Of a DNA stretch of 64,000 bases, positions 43,031-57,686 are shown in pieces; positions within the stretch are counted from its first letter, which is position 1; the number at the start of each line of letters is the position of its first letter. This stretch comes from Tillus elongatus. Lineage: Eukaryota; Arthropoda; Insecta; Coleoptera; Cleridae. A program made the position numbers and the translations under genes. The DNA is taken from the NCBI GenBank assembly GCA_964006375.1, contig OZ023267.1:38473753-38537752 (forward strand), in the 5' to 3' direction. Below the pieces are notes generated by a model. That model made no database searches and had not been told where the DNA came from. It saw nothing but the letters and a program-made list of their open reading frames with translations.

Positions 43031-43339
43031 AATGAGTGAAATACGTTTTTTGCATCTTCAACTGTGAATAATTTTGAAACGAGTTGCTAAAACTTCCAAA
43101 GAAATTAGTGTACTGAATTCAGAAAAGAAAGAGCTTTCAATTGATGTAACACTCCACCCATGTTCCCTATTTAAAATATAAGGGTTGTTATCACCACCCT
43201 TAAGGGTTTGATGTGACAAAGTTGAGTTTTATGTCAAAACATGTCCCCCTCAATATTAAAATTGACGTCTTTCGTCGTTTCTTAAAAAAAATCTCTGGAC
43301 GCAAATCGGTCTGTTTCGTTTTCAATGCGCCACCCTATA

Positions 43340-44640
43340 GGTACTTTTACTTAAGGGACATTTCATTAATCAATTTACTAAGAAATTTTGTATGCAAGTG
43401 TATGATGTGAGTCTATTGCAATGTAATTCAGAGTGGTAGTTATCTTCCTGTGGACATTGAATTCAAGAGGGTCATTATTTTTAATCACTAATACATCTAG
43501 AAAAGGAACTTTAATGTTAACTTCTAATTCGTAGGTGAATTTTATTGAATCAAATTGACAGCCCAGTCTTTTATAAAAGCCTCTACTTTTCATATAGTTG
43601 TGTTAAAAACTGCAAAAATATCGTCCACATAACACAACCTTACCCTAGGAAAATACCTACTTTTATTTTCTAAATCCGTCTCAAATATACTCATCAAAAG
43701 TTCCGAAATCAATGAGAGAGTGAGTTTACCATTGCCGTACCTCCAGTTTGTACAAAAAAATCATTGTTAAATTGAAAAATATGTTGTTTTATACAAAGGT
43801 TTGGTAAAGTTAAATATTCTTTGCAGACCACTTCAGTTATGTTGTTCAATTTCAACAACTGTTCTAAATACGTAAGCGTTTGTTACGTGGGAACGTTAGG
43901 AAATAAAGACAAATGATATCATAACCTCGCCTTCAGCCAATTCAACATCTTTAATTTCAGTAATGAATTCAAGTGAATTTGTCACTGATAAACTTTTTTT
44001 GTTTAACAGGTGTAACGTTTTGTGGTGGCTTTTTACAAGTAAATTAAATACATTGTAACCCCAAATGAGCTTTATTCTAAAACGTGCATTAACATAATAC
44101 AGATCGCTTTAAGTAAAGCTTACTGCTACTACAATTCACGGGCGTACCTGTAGGACTATCAATATTTTTGGTGGCGGCGATAACGCATTTCTGATCGCTC
44201 TATAAAAACATACAAGATACATTCACAGCCTTTAATAAAACTACCCAATAAATATATACATTCCTATTTACATATATTACATCTTTCCCCCTTGAGGAAT
44301 CTGAAGATGATTTTTAAAAGCGAAACCTTCCTACAGCTTTTTGCTCTCTCTTACTTTGTCTAGGTACAACTGGTTCATCTTCAGTCACCTCAGAAGAGGC
44401 CTTATCTGATTATTTTGCATTCTCAATTTCACTTTTCACTAGCGTTGGCAATTCTGCAAAACCTCTAAGCAAGCTTTTAAACTCATTTGACAGCCACTTC
44501 GCTAGATTATTTATCGGAGAAGCTTTAACCGACATAATAAATCTCATTGATTTTCCCGGTTTTTGAATTTTTGGGAGACAATATTTTTTGGGAACTTTGG
44601 GATTTGCAACCTGTGACCTTCTTTTTAAGTCTTTTGTTAT
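43340..44640 (-). pseudogene. PLE-B reverse transcriptase remnant
   Basis: Minus strand, from the right: VANPKVPKKYCLPKIQKPGK (44560-44620), WLSNEFKSL and ELPTLVKSEIENAK; after the LTR fragment, motif A region and NNDFFVQTGGTAMVNSLSH-type motif B region near 43720, VDDIFAVF motif C near 43610, then LGCQFDSIKFTYELEV, VPFLDVLVIKNNDPLEF, IAIDSHHT. Many stops and shifts. Confidence 0.75.
44055..44345 (-). mobile_element. LTR-retrotransposon 3' end fragment within PLE-B
   Basis: On the minus strand: coding-like end VPRQSKREQKAVGRFRF then stop, a polypurine tract CAAGGGGGAAAG (complement of 44284-44295), then a 227-bp LTR-like block starting TGTAATATATG and ending GGGGTTACA (plus 44055-44281; TGTAA/TTACA ends). 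It carries AATAAAGC near its end. Likely a gypsy- or copia-type remnant; clade not determined. Confidence 0.6.
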
Positions 44641-44642
44641 AA

Positions 44643-45475
44643 TTACCTAATTAAATGATCCAAATGTTGTCCATTATTATCAATACACAATAAGTGAACA
44701 AGCGTTTCAAAGGAATTTATTACATTAATTAAGCTGGAATGCACAATCGGTCTTGCTTCGCCAATAATACTAACTTTCAGGTCTTTCAGGTATAATGACC
44801 TGTCTTTGTAGAGAACATTCTTTAAGTGGCCCCAATCAAAAAAGAAACACATCGCGTCAAATCAGGAGAGCGAGCAGGCCATTCAAGAGCACCACTGCGC
44901 CCAATCTAATTTTCTGGAAAAACTTCATGTAAAATATTACCGCACGTGTCTCCCAAAATGACTGGGAACTCCATCTTTCTGCGACCAAACTTTATTAACT
45001 GGTCCCACTGCAACCAGGGCACGTATAATTTGTTGTCATAATAAATTTAAATATTTTTCATACTTCCCTAAATGTGGAACGGACCAATAATACTGATGTT
45101 TAGCATACCGGTTCAAACATATTTTTTTTTGTGGTGGTTGAATTTGAGCCTATAGCACCAAATGTGAATTTTATTGAGACCGATAATGATAATTTGGTTT
45201 ATTAATAAAACATGCAGTGTAAACCTAGCTTCATCTCAGAAAGGAATGTTTCTACGAAACTACGGATTCTCAGAAAATCTGCCTATCATAATATTACAAA
45301 TATCAACACGGCTCTCAAAATCTCCGTTCTTGTACCAGCTTACACTTTGTATGGATGAAATTTTTCTTGTTGTTGTTGCCACAGACTTCTGTGAAATATT
45401 GTGTAACGTAGCAATTTCATTTGTAGACAAATAAGGGGTTTTATGGAAAGACAACATTACATCTAATTCCCTATT
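44643..45475 (-). pseudogene. Mariner-like transposase remnant next to PLE-B
   Basis: Minus strand frames in order: FHKTPYLSTNEIATLHNISQ (HTH), SVSWYKNGDFESRVDICNIM, then degenerate DEARFTLHV-like first Asp, ISIIGPF, KMEFPVILGD, LEWPARSPDLTR-like box, WGHLKNVLYKDRSLYLKDLK, and GQHLDHLIR at the end. Frameshifted throughout; same broad family as the DD41D element. Confidence 0.65.
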
Positions 45476-46960
45476 ACCAGCTCGAGCCGCTTTTGATCTT
45501 CATATTCTTGGTTTATCTTGTGACGAGCTCTTTGCTTGCAGAACGTTTTTCGGTGCAACGAATTGACAGTTTTAATCGGGGGATCTGGCGCGCCAGATTT
45601 TAGAGGGGTTACACCCTGTTGAGGATGCCTGTGACCTCTTAACTTAACTTTGACAAATATAATGATCAAAGTACCTGGGTAACTATGTGGAAAAGGATTC
45701 GGTAGCTTTTAGGTGATGTCGGCTAAATTAGTAACCCCAAGTAAAAAAGCTTTAATCGGCGTGATCCGACCATTTGTGTCCTATTAAAAGATGTATCAGA
45801 CTTTGCAGTTATAGGTTGGGGCAAGAGCGGAATTAAGTAATGCCGTTATTTACCCAACCTTATATTTTATACAAGAAACAATTTACAAAATATATACAAA
45901 AGAATATTTGCTAGCTATATACAAGTGATGTGGGTGGTCAATAGTATTAGCTAGAATTCGGCTATCTATATAACGATTAGAGATAGCGTTTGATGAAGCC
46001 TATGAAGTCCCCAAAGTATATAGGGTATGAGCGTCGGTTTATCCAAGCAACGATACATCATGTAACAAACATACAGCGAAAGCCAATGCAAAAGTGTTAT
46101 TGACAAGCCCTCAGTCAAAACAGCGGTGACCAGGGACTGGGAGAGGAAGATGGAGGCGGGATATAAGTTCCTGGACGACCCATGCGGACTGCGAATCCTC
46201 AGCATCTCCGCTGTGGTCCAACCAGGACACAAACATCTTGTTTCGCGGAAAGCTCGAGTCTAAACACGGTTCGAGGGGTTTACATGAAATGGCCGCCTTC
46301 CTTACAATGACATATATAGGCAGTGAATCCGCAGCGTCCCTATCAGGATCAAGACAAGATAGGAATGTCTTGATTATTGAAGTGAGCTGCGAATTCTCAG
46401 CATCCCCTCAAAAATAGTACAAGATACTGTAACATACAGGACAATATAGAGGTACAGCGATTGGTAGCATAATGAATAAAACGGACAATTTCTCACCTAT
46501 AAAAATATTTCTGTGTAATGAAATAAGCCAAACCTTGTGCGATTTGACAGAAGGCGGAATCGGTACGGACTCGTATCGACTGGTGACGGTTCGCTGTTAC
46601 AGTCTTGCCGGCAAAGCTTCTACTACTTCTACCTCGTGCGGTATCGTCTTTTATATGATTTTGGGAGCAGGTAAAAATCTCCGCGTCTACTGGAATTGTA
46701 TCGGTCCTATCAAGAGCGATAAGATGATAAATACGAAATATACGTTTAGTTAAATAATAATTTAAAAATATTTCACAGTCAAAATATTTTACTATATATT
46801 TATATTATTTGTATTTTGTTATTTGATCTTCAATTAATTATTTCATTAGAAATTACGAGTTTTCTAATGATTAGATAAAAAATAACGCTTCATCACAATA
46901 TTTGATACTACCAGTTTCGGTAAGTTTTTTCAATAATGTGTGTATTGATTTATTCGTCAT
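45476..46960. other. Unassigned stretch
   Basis: No gene. Holds a 16-bp perfect palindrome ATCTGGCGCGCCAGAT at 45583-45598 and a repeated CTGCGAATCCTCAGCATC / CTGCGAATTCTCAGCATC pair at 46188 and 46388, about 200 bases apart. Confidence 0.45.
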
Positions 46961-46969
46961 TCTGTGTGT

Positions 46970-48134
46970 TTGTTATGGGGAGGACGACACCCTCAGCCGC
47001 GCTAGAAGTCTTACTGATGCTGCTACCACTTCCCATGTGTATCAGAAGGGAGGCTATGGCGTCGCATCTTAGAATGCGAGACTCTGGAAACTGGAGCGGA
47101 GAGGGAGCAATAATAGGCCATGCAAGAGTCGCCAAGGAGGTGAAAAAAGAAATTCAGATTTCCGCCATCAGGGTACGGAATGCAGAGGACGATATTAGGT
47201 TGACTAGGCCATATACCCCCAGAATTTCCAGTATGGATCAGTGGAGGGAAAATGAGGTTGCATTCCAGCTCGCCAGCCTGGTCTGTTTTACCGACGGATC
47301 GCGGCTGGAGGATCAACAATCCTCCGAGGCAGGAATATACATCGAGAGCCTGGGGGTGCGTGAGAGTTATGTTCTGGGCGCATATATCATGGCTTTCGAA
47401 ACGGAGGTGTACGCTATCCTGTCTGTAGCCAATAGACAGAATGTGAGGATGAGCCCCGACTAATGTGTATACATTTGATCGGATAGCCAGACGGTCCTCC
47501 GGGCAGTCTGCGCGGCAAGAATTAGGTCAACACTGGTTCAGGAGTACGCTGACGCCCTTAAAGGACTAGCTAGGACAAGGGAGGTGCAACTGGTGTGGGT
47601 TCCGGGACACTGTGGCGTAGCGAGGAATGAGATGGCGAATGATCTCGTAAGGCTTGGTTCCCGGCGGCCGTTCTGTGGCCCGGAGCCTGTGATAGGCATA
47701 AGTAGGAAGACGGTCTCTTTCGCCTTAGACAGATGGACTGAGGAGGCCATGAAGAGGCACTGGGGGTCGGCTGGTGGCTGTAGGCAGGCGAGGGACTTCG
47801 TGGAGGGCCGGACAGATATAAAACTGTCTGGCCACTCGGTAGGAGTCGACATACGCTTTGCCGCATCCTTGGGGTGCTGACAGGTCACTGCGCCCTTAGA
47901 AGACATCTCACATTGATAGGCGTAGAGAGGGACCCCATTTGCCAGGAATGCGGCGAGGATGAAGAAACGCCTTACCACTACCTATGTGAATGCGAAGCTT
48001 TTGGGAGTCTTCATGCAGAATTGTTCGGTTTGAGGACTCTGCAAAGGAATCAGGTAAGTACCGTCCGATCGAAGACCGTCACGGCCTTAATTTCGAGGTC
48101 GAGGCGGTTTGGCGACGGAACCGAGGAATTGTAG
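46970..48134 (+). pseudogene. LINE ORF2 C-terminus with RNase H and zinc knuckle (I/R1/LOA-type)
   Basis: RT tail TPSAALEVLLMLLPLP and RLTRPYTPRISSMDQW, then RNase H: CFTDGSRLE (Asp), AFETEVYAIL (Glu), SDSQTVLRAV (Asp), VWVPGHCGVARNEMAND (His/Asp), followed by GHCALRRHLTLIG and a zinc knuckle ICQECGEDEETPYHYLCECE. The frame from 46936 to 47880 has two stops (after RMSPD and before SDSQTV) and a shift at about 47874. 5' truncated. A jockey-superfamily element distinct from the other LINEs here. GC content is higher than the surroundings. Confidence 0.85.
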
Positions 48135-48179
48135 AGCATGGCTGCTGGGTTTCTGGGGTTGGCAAAAAGGTGTAACCTC

Positions 48180-50560
48180 CCGAAAATTTAATGAGAAAAA
48201 GCAGTAATATGTGACGAACCTCAAGTGAACTCAAATCTGGTCGGTAGTGAGGTAACTATTTCCTATAAATCCTACCCTAAAAAATTTATATCTATCAGAT
48301 TTACAATTAGCAGGATTAGAAATATTTTATAAGGCTGGAAGATATTAAAACTGTTTACTTACGCTTTTGTTGTATTGTTACACTGCCTGAAGTCTCATAT
48401 TTGTCAGAGCTCCAAACTAGTGCCTGGTTACGATGATTCTTCTACAAATTTACTGCGATATCTCTAAATGCGATATTTAGAATTTTAAATTGTGCTGTCA
48501 CAAAAGTCAAGAGGGTTTAAGGAGGAATTATTCTTCAATCAAACATATGTAGAAAAATAAATATGTAGAAAAATAAATATTTAAATTTATTGACAAGCCT
48601 TGCAATTAAAAAAAAATTGTCATACGTTTGGTAAAGTTGAAATAAATATTACAGTAAAGAAAATGAAATAAAGCAAATATTATATGTCTGAGAAAAGTAA
48701 TTGGTTATTGCAAACATCAGGATTAAAAAGTTAATGTCAATTTACATAAACATAAATATTTCATATTGAATGAAAGTAAATAAAAACATAAAGTTTTATA
48801 AATATGAAAATAAACATTGAATGGTGTAAGTTTTGTTTTTCCTTCATTACCCTTGGTATTTTCCCAATTTTACATGAGAGTCAAATGAAATGCCTAGATG
48901 TTTAATTGGCCAGTTTACTTAATTACTTAATTAAAACAAGTAAATTTAACTTAAGCTAAAAAAAATGTAAAATTAAATTTCTAAATTACAAGTTGCAACT
49001 TAAATATCAAAAATATGTTGCTGAATAGATAATTGATCAACTACATTAGTTAATATGAATTTGCAAAGTAACACATGTGAATTTGCATTACTGACAGAAT
49101 GTTAAGACATATATATTAAATTACATTACATTTAAACACACATCCCACTGATATGTTGAAAGTTCTAATTTAGTTAGGTTGACTTGAAAGTTCATACTAC
49201 AAAGATTCGTAAGTTAAATGCCAAACCAAAATTGGATGTTCAGCACACAGATGAAATTTAAGAAGAAAGGCACTCACCAAGACTGAGCTGCATGTAGAAA
49301 TTCGGTACTCCAGAGTTACCTGTTGATTGCTCAATGACATTCCAAGGCAGATACTAACTATCAGTGCTCGCCACAGGTTCAATCCTTCACAGGAGAAAGA
49401 AAATCGGGAAGAATGTAGTGCACTTCCATAGATTAAAGGCAGACCAATTGCATATACCAATGCCTCGCTAGATGAACGGCAAAATCGTATTGTAGACAGA
49501 CAGCTCTGGGGATAATGTCACTCCTCAGGCAAATGAATCGAGATTTTCTTTGCAGTTTTAAAATGCAAATGACGGTATCCAATTCAAAACATGTGGTTCA
49601 GGATCCGGAAAGTTGAAATCAGCATTTGTGATAACCTTAAGAGACGTTACAATTTCATAAAAACAAAGCGTCAATGTTATTTCGCAGTTTTTACTAATAT
49701 GCATAATTAATTTCAGATTAGGTAGGACTCAAAACACGTTTAACAACTACTAAGATCATAATCAAACGATATTTGAAGCCAGAAATAAGATATTAGACAT
49801 TTTTAGTGTAACTAAAAATGCCTCGATAATTAAAACATGTTGATGGCTCTGCAGTTCACACCCGACTCCAAGATTCAAGCGTGCCGAGTCAAGAACTCTG
49901 CCGACCGCTGCACAAAAAATTATTAGCGTGACCGTTAGTGGCTGTGCGGGAGCTCTTTCTAGCTTCCTCTCTTCGAATGAGATAGAACGAGACCTCCAAT
50001 CGGTGGCAAAGTCACGACGTCTTCTATACACACCTCAACGATAATGGACTCGTCCGTTCGTTATTTTATGGTTCCTATTGCATGACGTCAGCCTCTGCTA
50101 TTCCGAGAGTTCCAGAACAATTAAAACATTCTTTTTCCTCAACAAAAATGCAACGTCTTTTAATATTTGGATTTCGATGTATAGTAGAGGAATTCAGTAC
50201 GGGGGTTACGATATGAAATTTCTTAGAGAATTTTCAATGAAAAATTTTGAAATCAAAACATGAATTGCCTTATAGATATTGGATTTTCGGCTATTAATCA
50301 AGTCTGTCACGGGTTCATTTTGAATATTTAACGTAGTAACGAAACGCAATCGGTACAAAGGCCCATTGTGGGCTACTTGCTTGGCGTTAGCCTCCCCACC
50401 ACTGCTACTACTACTTGTCATGGGAATATTAATATGTTTCCAGGTAGCCAAAAGTCGAAAACCATCATCCATCATGTTTAAACAATCAGGACGTTTCATA
50501 CAGGACATTCAGACAATATCACAACAATAGCCGGTTTACAAGTTCAAAACCAGAATGGTC
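48180..50560. other. About 2.4 kb with nothing recognised
   Basis: 48500-49150 is very AT-rich with repeated AAATAAATAT words. A 25-base match to the PLE terminal unit (CAGTGCTCGCCACAGGTTC, about 49362-49380) is the only repeat similarity. 49850-50010 is less AT-rich, without a family motif. Confidence 0.45.
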
Positions 50561-51576
50561 CGTGTAGCGATCGAAATAGAAAAACGTCCCGGAAAAACAC
50601 GGGTCTAACAATATTACACAAATAGTGATATACTGGGTGTTATATAAGATAGTATGCTAAAGTGGGTACCTAGTAGTTAATTTTATAAGTTCACTCTAAT
50701 TTACTAGGTACTGCTGAAGCTTAAATATTATTATAATGGAGCCCAACCTTCTAATCAAAATATTTAACTAGCTCCTCAAAAATATTGAAAGGAAGATTTT
50801 TATTGGACGAATCAAATTTATGGAGTTCTTTTTTCTTATCTTCAGTATTGCAATCAGATATTATATTAAGTACTTCAGGGGGAAAAATATGTGAATGGTC
50901 TGACGTCCGCAGCCATGAAACAAAACAACACACACACATACTTCAGGGGGGAACGAGAATTTTCAAACATGATTCAACATACATTTAAATCATTAATCAG
51001 GTTATTTCTCACCTGTTGCTTGCTGTTCAATTAAAATCCAACTAGTTCATCTTGTAAATTAGTATTTCTTTTATTTTTAATAACTCAGCGTAAGTCCATA
51101 ATTTGAAATGATTCACTTTCCGCGCATAATTTTAATTAGTGCAACAATTTACCAATGAAAGTATATGTAAAATGTTTCACTTGAGTAAGCTCTGCGTCAA
51201 CTCAAATGACATATAGGGATATAAGTGATTAGCTGATTTATTTTCTTAATTATTCTGGATTACCGAGACTTCACGTAACTAGCTGTAAATGATTTCGAAT
51301 GTAAAATTGCCAATACTGATAAAAAAATTAGTAAAATATTCGTAAGAAATTTGTACCAATTAGCAATATTTCAAGTTGACGATATTGCTATACATGGTTC
51401 ATTTGTAGCTATAAAGTAATTTATCTTCCTTCGCTCTTTCTTATTCACAATCTCGAAATTTTTTTATTGAAATGTACTTCTATGGATATATAGATGTCCC
51501 AAAAATACGTGTGCAACACCTGACCGCAGGCTCCTGGGTTTGAAATAGACCGATTGCAGCAAACTTATTAAAAAAA

Positions 51577-52434
<858 letters not shown>

Positions 52435-53331
52435 ATATAGATGCAACGAGTGCGTTGTGGTAGCAAATCTTCATAAAAATGTTTTCAATAGTAAAAAGTC
52501 TGGACGCAGCAAGTTCTTTATGGTAGCGAATTTTTGTAAAAATATATTTAATGGCAAATATGTCTTGTTTTTAAAAGAAGAATATTTGGTTGGCAGTATA
52601 ACCTATATAGTACTAACAATGTGTCATATTTCATTAAAATGGATTTGTTGTTTCAAAGAGTACAAACATTTCCTGAAAATAAACTTATAAATTTCCGGAA
52701 AAAACTGGTCTGGTTTCCCCGTCCAAGGAACCTCTTTGAGCTATTTACACACCTGCCAAGATATAATTATTCACAAAGTGCTTTAGGACCAAAGTTATAA
52801 CAAAATAATTTTACGAAAATTTGCAAGACAAGTTTTTTCTTTATAGAAATTGCCTTGAGTAATGTTACACTAAATTATATTTATTTTTCAGAAAACTTCG
52901 ACAAGTTTTTTTTCAATAACTTACTAAACATTTATAAAAGTTAGAAATAAAAGATACAAAAATGGATTACAATCGTAATCCACGGGATCAACAATGTAAC
53001 TAAGTTAGGAGCGAGTAGCGAAGGGTTAACATGTCCCTGGGAAACTTTTCTTGAAGGTGTGATAATTAGTGCTCACGGGGTTAAAGTTTTACTCTATAAT
53101 GATGCATTTTTTCTAAAATTTTGGGCTATTCGTCTGGCAAATCGATAATCCTGGGAAGCAGTGTCGTCGCCAGTCTGAATTTTTTACATATGTTTGCAAG
53201 GGGGGAAGAAATATTATATTTATGCAACATTGTATGATACACTGTGTCGATAGCACAGCATAATAAGAATTATGCTATGTCGATAGTTTCACGTCAATTC
53301 AGAAGAGTAGAACATGCAATCATTTTAGCGA

Positions 53332-53525
<194 letters not shown>

Positions 53526-54996
53526 CAGTGGCGATTTCTAACTTTTATAAATGTTTAGTAAGTTATTGAAAAAAAAACATGTCGAAGTTTTGTGGAAAAT
53601 AAATATAATTTAGTGTAACATTACTCAAGGCTATTTCTATAAAGAAAAAACTTGTCTTGCAAATTTTCGTAAAATTATTTTGTTATAACATTGGTCCTAA
53701 AGCACTTTGTGAATAATTATATCTTGGCAGGTGTGTAAATAGCTCAAAGAGGTTCCTTGGACAGGGAAACCAGACCAGTTTTTTCTAGAAATTTTTAAGT
53801 TTATTTTCAGAAAATGTTTTTACTCTTTGAAACAACAAATCTATTTTAATGAAATATGACACATTGTTAGTACTATATAGGTTATACTGCCAACCAAATA
53901 TCCTTCTTTTAAAAACAAGACATATTTGCCATTAAATATATTTTTACAAAAATTCGCTACCATAACGTACTTGCTGCGTCCAGACTTTTTACTATTAAAA
54001 ACATTTTTATAAAGATTTGCTACCACAACGCACTTGTTGCGTCTATATTTTTTAATAAGTTTGTTGCAATCGGTCTGTTTTAAACCCAGGAGCCTGCGGT
54101 CTGGTGTTGCATACGTATTTTTGGGACACTGTATATCCATGGAAGTACATTTCAATATTTTTTTCCAGATTGTGAATAAGAAAGAGCGAGGGAAGATAAA
54201 TTACTTTATAGCTACAAATGAATCATGTATAGCAATATCTTCAACTTGGAATATTGCTAATTGGTACAAATTTCTTACGAATATTTTACTAATTTTTTTA
54301 TCAGTATTGGCAATTTTACATTCGAAATCATTTACAGCTAGTTACGTGAAGTCTCGGTAATCCAGAATAATTAAGAAAATAAATCAGCGCTAATCACTTA
54401 TATCCGTATATGTCATTTGAGTTGACGCAGAGCTTACTCAAGTGAAACATTTTACATATACTTTCATTGGTAAATTGTTGCACTAATTAAAATTATGCGC
54501 GGAAAGTGAATCATTTCGAATTATGGACTTACGCTGAGTTATTAAAAAGAAAAGAAATACTAATTTACAAGATGAACTAGTTGGATTTTAATTGAACAGC
54601 AAGCAACAGGTGAGAAATAACCTGATTAATGATTTAAATGTATGTTGAATCATGTTTGAAAATTCTCGTTCCCTCCTGAAGTACTTAATATATAATCTGA
54701 TTGCAATACTGAAGATAAGAAAACATACACAGAACTCAAAAAATTTGATTCGTCTAATAAAAATCTTGCTCTCAATATTTTTGAGGAGCTATTTAAATAT
54801 TTTTATTAGAAGGTTGGGCAGCATTATAATAATGTTTAAGCTTCAGCAGCACTTAGTAAATTAGAGTTAACTTATAAAATTAACTACTAGGTACCCACTT
54901 TAGCATACTATCTTATATAACACCCGGTATATCACTATTTGTGTAATCTTGTCAGATCCGTGTTTTCACGGACGTTTTTCTATCTAGATTGCCACA

Positions 54997-55500
<504 letters not shown>

Positions 55501-55729
55501 GCTTTTTACACATTTTATTATTTAGTACCATATTAACATTAAACTACTTTTAATGTTTTCAGTTTTCACCCCTTTCCGGACAGTGCTAACGCTAACACAA
55601 ATTTGTGTGAAGAGAAGAGGTTGTATAATAATTCCATGTTTTTTTCGTGTTTTAAAGTTTTAAGTGACTTTTTAATTTGTTAGTGTTGCGGTGGGAGATT
55701 AATTTATTTATCTACCTATTATTCCCATA

Positions 55730-55751
55730 TAGGTACCATACCCATATAGGT

Positions 55752-55829
<78 letters not shown>

Positions 55830-57680
55830 ACCGATAACTCAAAAAGTAATGGACCAATCTTGATAAAATTTGGTGCGTACCTTCCTTTTGCAAGTTGCTG
55901 GGACTAAACTTGGTACGCGTGTTTATATTATAAACAGCGAACTCTGTAAATTTAGGTCTCTAGCTTTGAAGACAAAGAAGTTATTGGCAGTTAAAGAAAC
56001 AAATTTTGGAGTTTTCCTCAAAACGTCAAACTTGCAATTTTAAACGTCAAAATTTGCAATGTTTAGGCAAAGAACGTGAAACAAATACAGATTTTGAAAA
56101 GAAAATGTTGTAAGAACAGTGTTCTGCAAACCCTTAAGTTTCAGATTCAACCGTCATTGCCCTTCATTTTACTAAAATCTTTACAGAAAATTCATTTTAA
56201 ATAGACCCTTTCTCTGATGCTTTGGCTGTAGGTTGAGTTAAGTTGATGCTTTCGCTGTAGGGTTAGTGAAGTTTATGGTTTAACCAAATACTATATAATG
56301 ACAATACGGGACACTCCTATGCTTTAGCATTGGTGATATTTCTGACAAGTACACTAACGCCATTTCGCGTGAAGTACTGACAACTGAGCGGGTAATTTGA
56401 ATTGTATATTTACCTGCATATTCTTAATTTAGACAATTGGTTTATTATAGATGAATATAAAAACTTGTGCATGACAAAACAGTGAAAATTTTCTGATTAT
56501 AAAGTTATAATTAGAATTTGTATCAACAATCAGCTTGAAACCTAAATGAATTCAGCATCAATAATTGTGCAAATGTCTCTTACCCATAATCTTATTTCAT
56601 CATAATTTAAAGTACTACCGTGAAACCGTCGTTAAACTACTATCTCAAGGGTAGGTATAGGAATATAATGAAAGCTGTTTCTGAGGATATTAAGTTACAA
56701 TCTGTACTTACCTATAAATAATTATTCTAGGTATAAATGGTAGCAGAGTACTCAATTTGCTATATCTCTACATGAAAACTGTCTTATTAATCCAATATTT
56801 TAAAATTGTAACCGATATACTTAGTACATAATTAAGAAATTAGGCAGATGACAGGTGAGACTAACTCTTACTTCTGTGAATAAATCTATTATAGGGCTGA
56901 ATCTGCTATTTATACTTGTCTCTTTGTAAACTTATCTTGGGAAGATAATTAAACAGCCTTTACCAAGTAAAATAAAATATGTGAAAAAATGTGACAATTT
57001 ATGCCATACTGAAATAAAAAAGGACACAGAAGAATACTATAGAAAAACAGTTTTCTTATACCATTTATTATTAATAAAAAACTTTTTTGGATTTCATATT
57101 TCTATATTTTTTTGATGCACTGGAAGACAAGTTATGATTGAAGCCTTTCAACCACCAATTTACGAAGTTTATCTAGAAATAGGTACATGATGGTAAATAT
57201 TACACAATAAATTATCTTCTGCGAACTGTACATATTGGCATAAAAGTAAGTGATTCTGAATTTGTCTTCTGATTCAAATCATATTCACGTTTCGCCATCC
57301 TTTGGAAACCTATGAAATGTCTGATAGATTTAGCACGTTATAACAATTATAGATTGCACACACCCAACCACTAACATTCATTGTAAAAAAACACAGCTCA
57401 AACTTAATTATACACAGTTAAACACCAGCAATTGCTAGTGTTACACGTTCTCGAAAGACGTAACATCAGTACTATCCGCTAGGTGCGCTGATATTCTTGA
57501 AACACGAAATCAGCCGGAGTGTCCTGTATGTCATTATATAGTATTTGGTTTAACGGTATATAATGTGTTTTAGCTAATTTTCGTAGAACAAATCCGTTAA
57601 TGCATTTTTGCATTTTTTATCGAAATATGATGCGTTTGTAAGAAAAAAATCTGGACGCAGTAAGTGCGTTTTGGTAGCGA
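55730..57680 (-). repeat. Composite family R unit, minus-strand copy, interrupted
   Basis: (TA)n 55757-55826, then ACTCAAAAAGTAATGG and the middle part in reverse, interrupted by a 1265-bp transposon (56284-57548), then the MITE-block remainder to the end at 57649-57680. Colinear in reverse with 13500-14300. Confidence 0.75.
56284..57548. mobile_element. 1.27-kb non-autonomous DNA transposon with ~35-bp TIRs and TTTAA duplication
   Basis: Ends CCAAATACTATATAATGACA on both strands, TIRs about 35 bp. TTTAA at 56279-56283 and 57549-57553. Removing the element and one TTTAA gives ACCGTTAAACCATAAACT on the minus strand, which aligns with ACCATTAAACGATAAACT in the uninterrupted family R copy at about 13772. 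No transposase. TTAA-type target and CC ends suggest a piggyBac relative, but the duplication reads as five bases. Confidence 0.88.
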
Positions 57681-57686
57681 ATTTTC

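Larger units (their letters stand above)
41407..43337 (-). mobile_element. DD41D (rosa-like) Tc1/mariner element, complete with TIRs and TA duplication
   Basis: Ends CAGGGTGGCGCATTGAAAAC and, inverted, GTTTTCAATGCGCCACCCTA; TIRs of about 38 bp. TA at 41405-41406 and 43338-43339. PLE-C at about 63250-63290 shows the unoccupied site, proving insertion into PLE-B. 1931 bp, one transposase gene on the minus strand. Confidence 0.92.
40590..44645 (-). mobile_element. Penelope-like element copy B (PLE-B), multiply interrupted
   Basis: Minus strand from 44645 to about 40590, broken by an LTR fragment (44055-44345), a DD41D mariner (41407-43337) and a SINE (40993-41186). The 3' part carries the hammerhead-like motif (40676-40716) and the shared terminal unit. 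The RT 5' part abuts transposase sequence at 44645. Confidence 0.8.

Noticed and set aside
45583..45598. 16-bp perfect palindrome as an operator or regulatory site
   Set aside because: Isolated, no neighbouring gene or repeat of the site.
47538..47978. Minus-strand frames of up to 146 codons
   Set aside because: Shadows of the RNase H LINE coding sequence on the plus strand, which has clear catalytic motifs.
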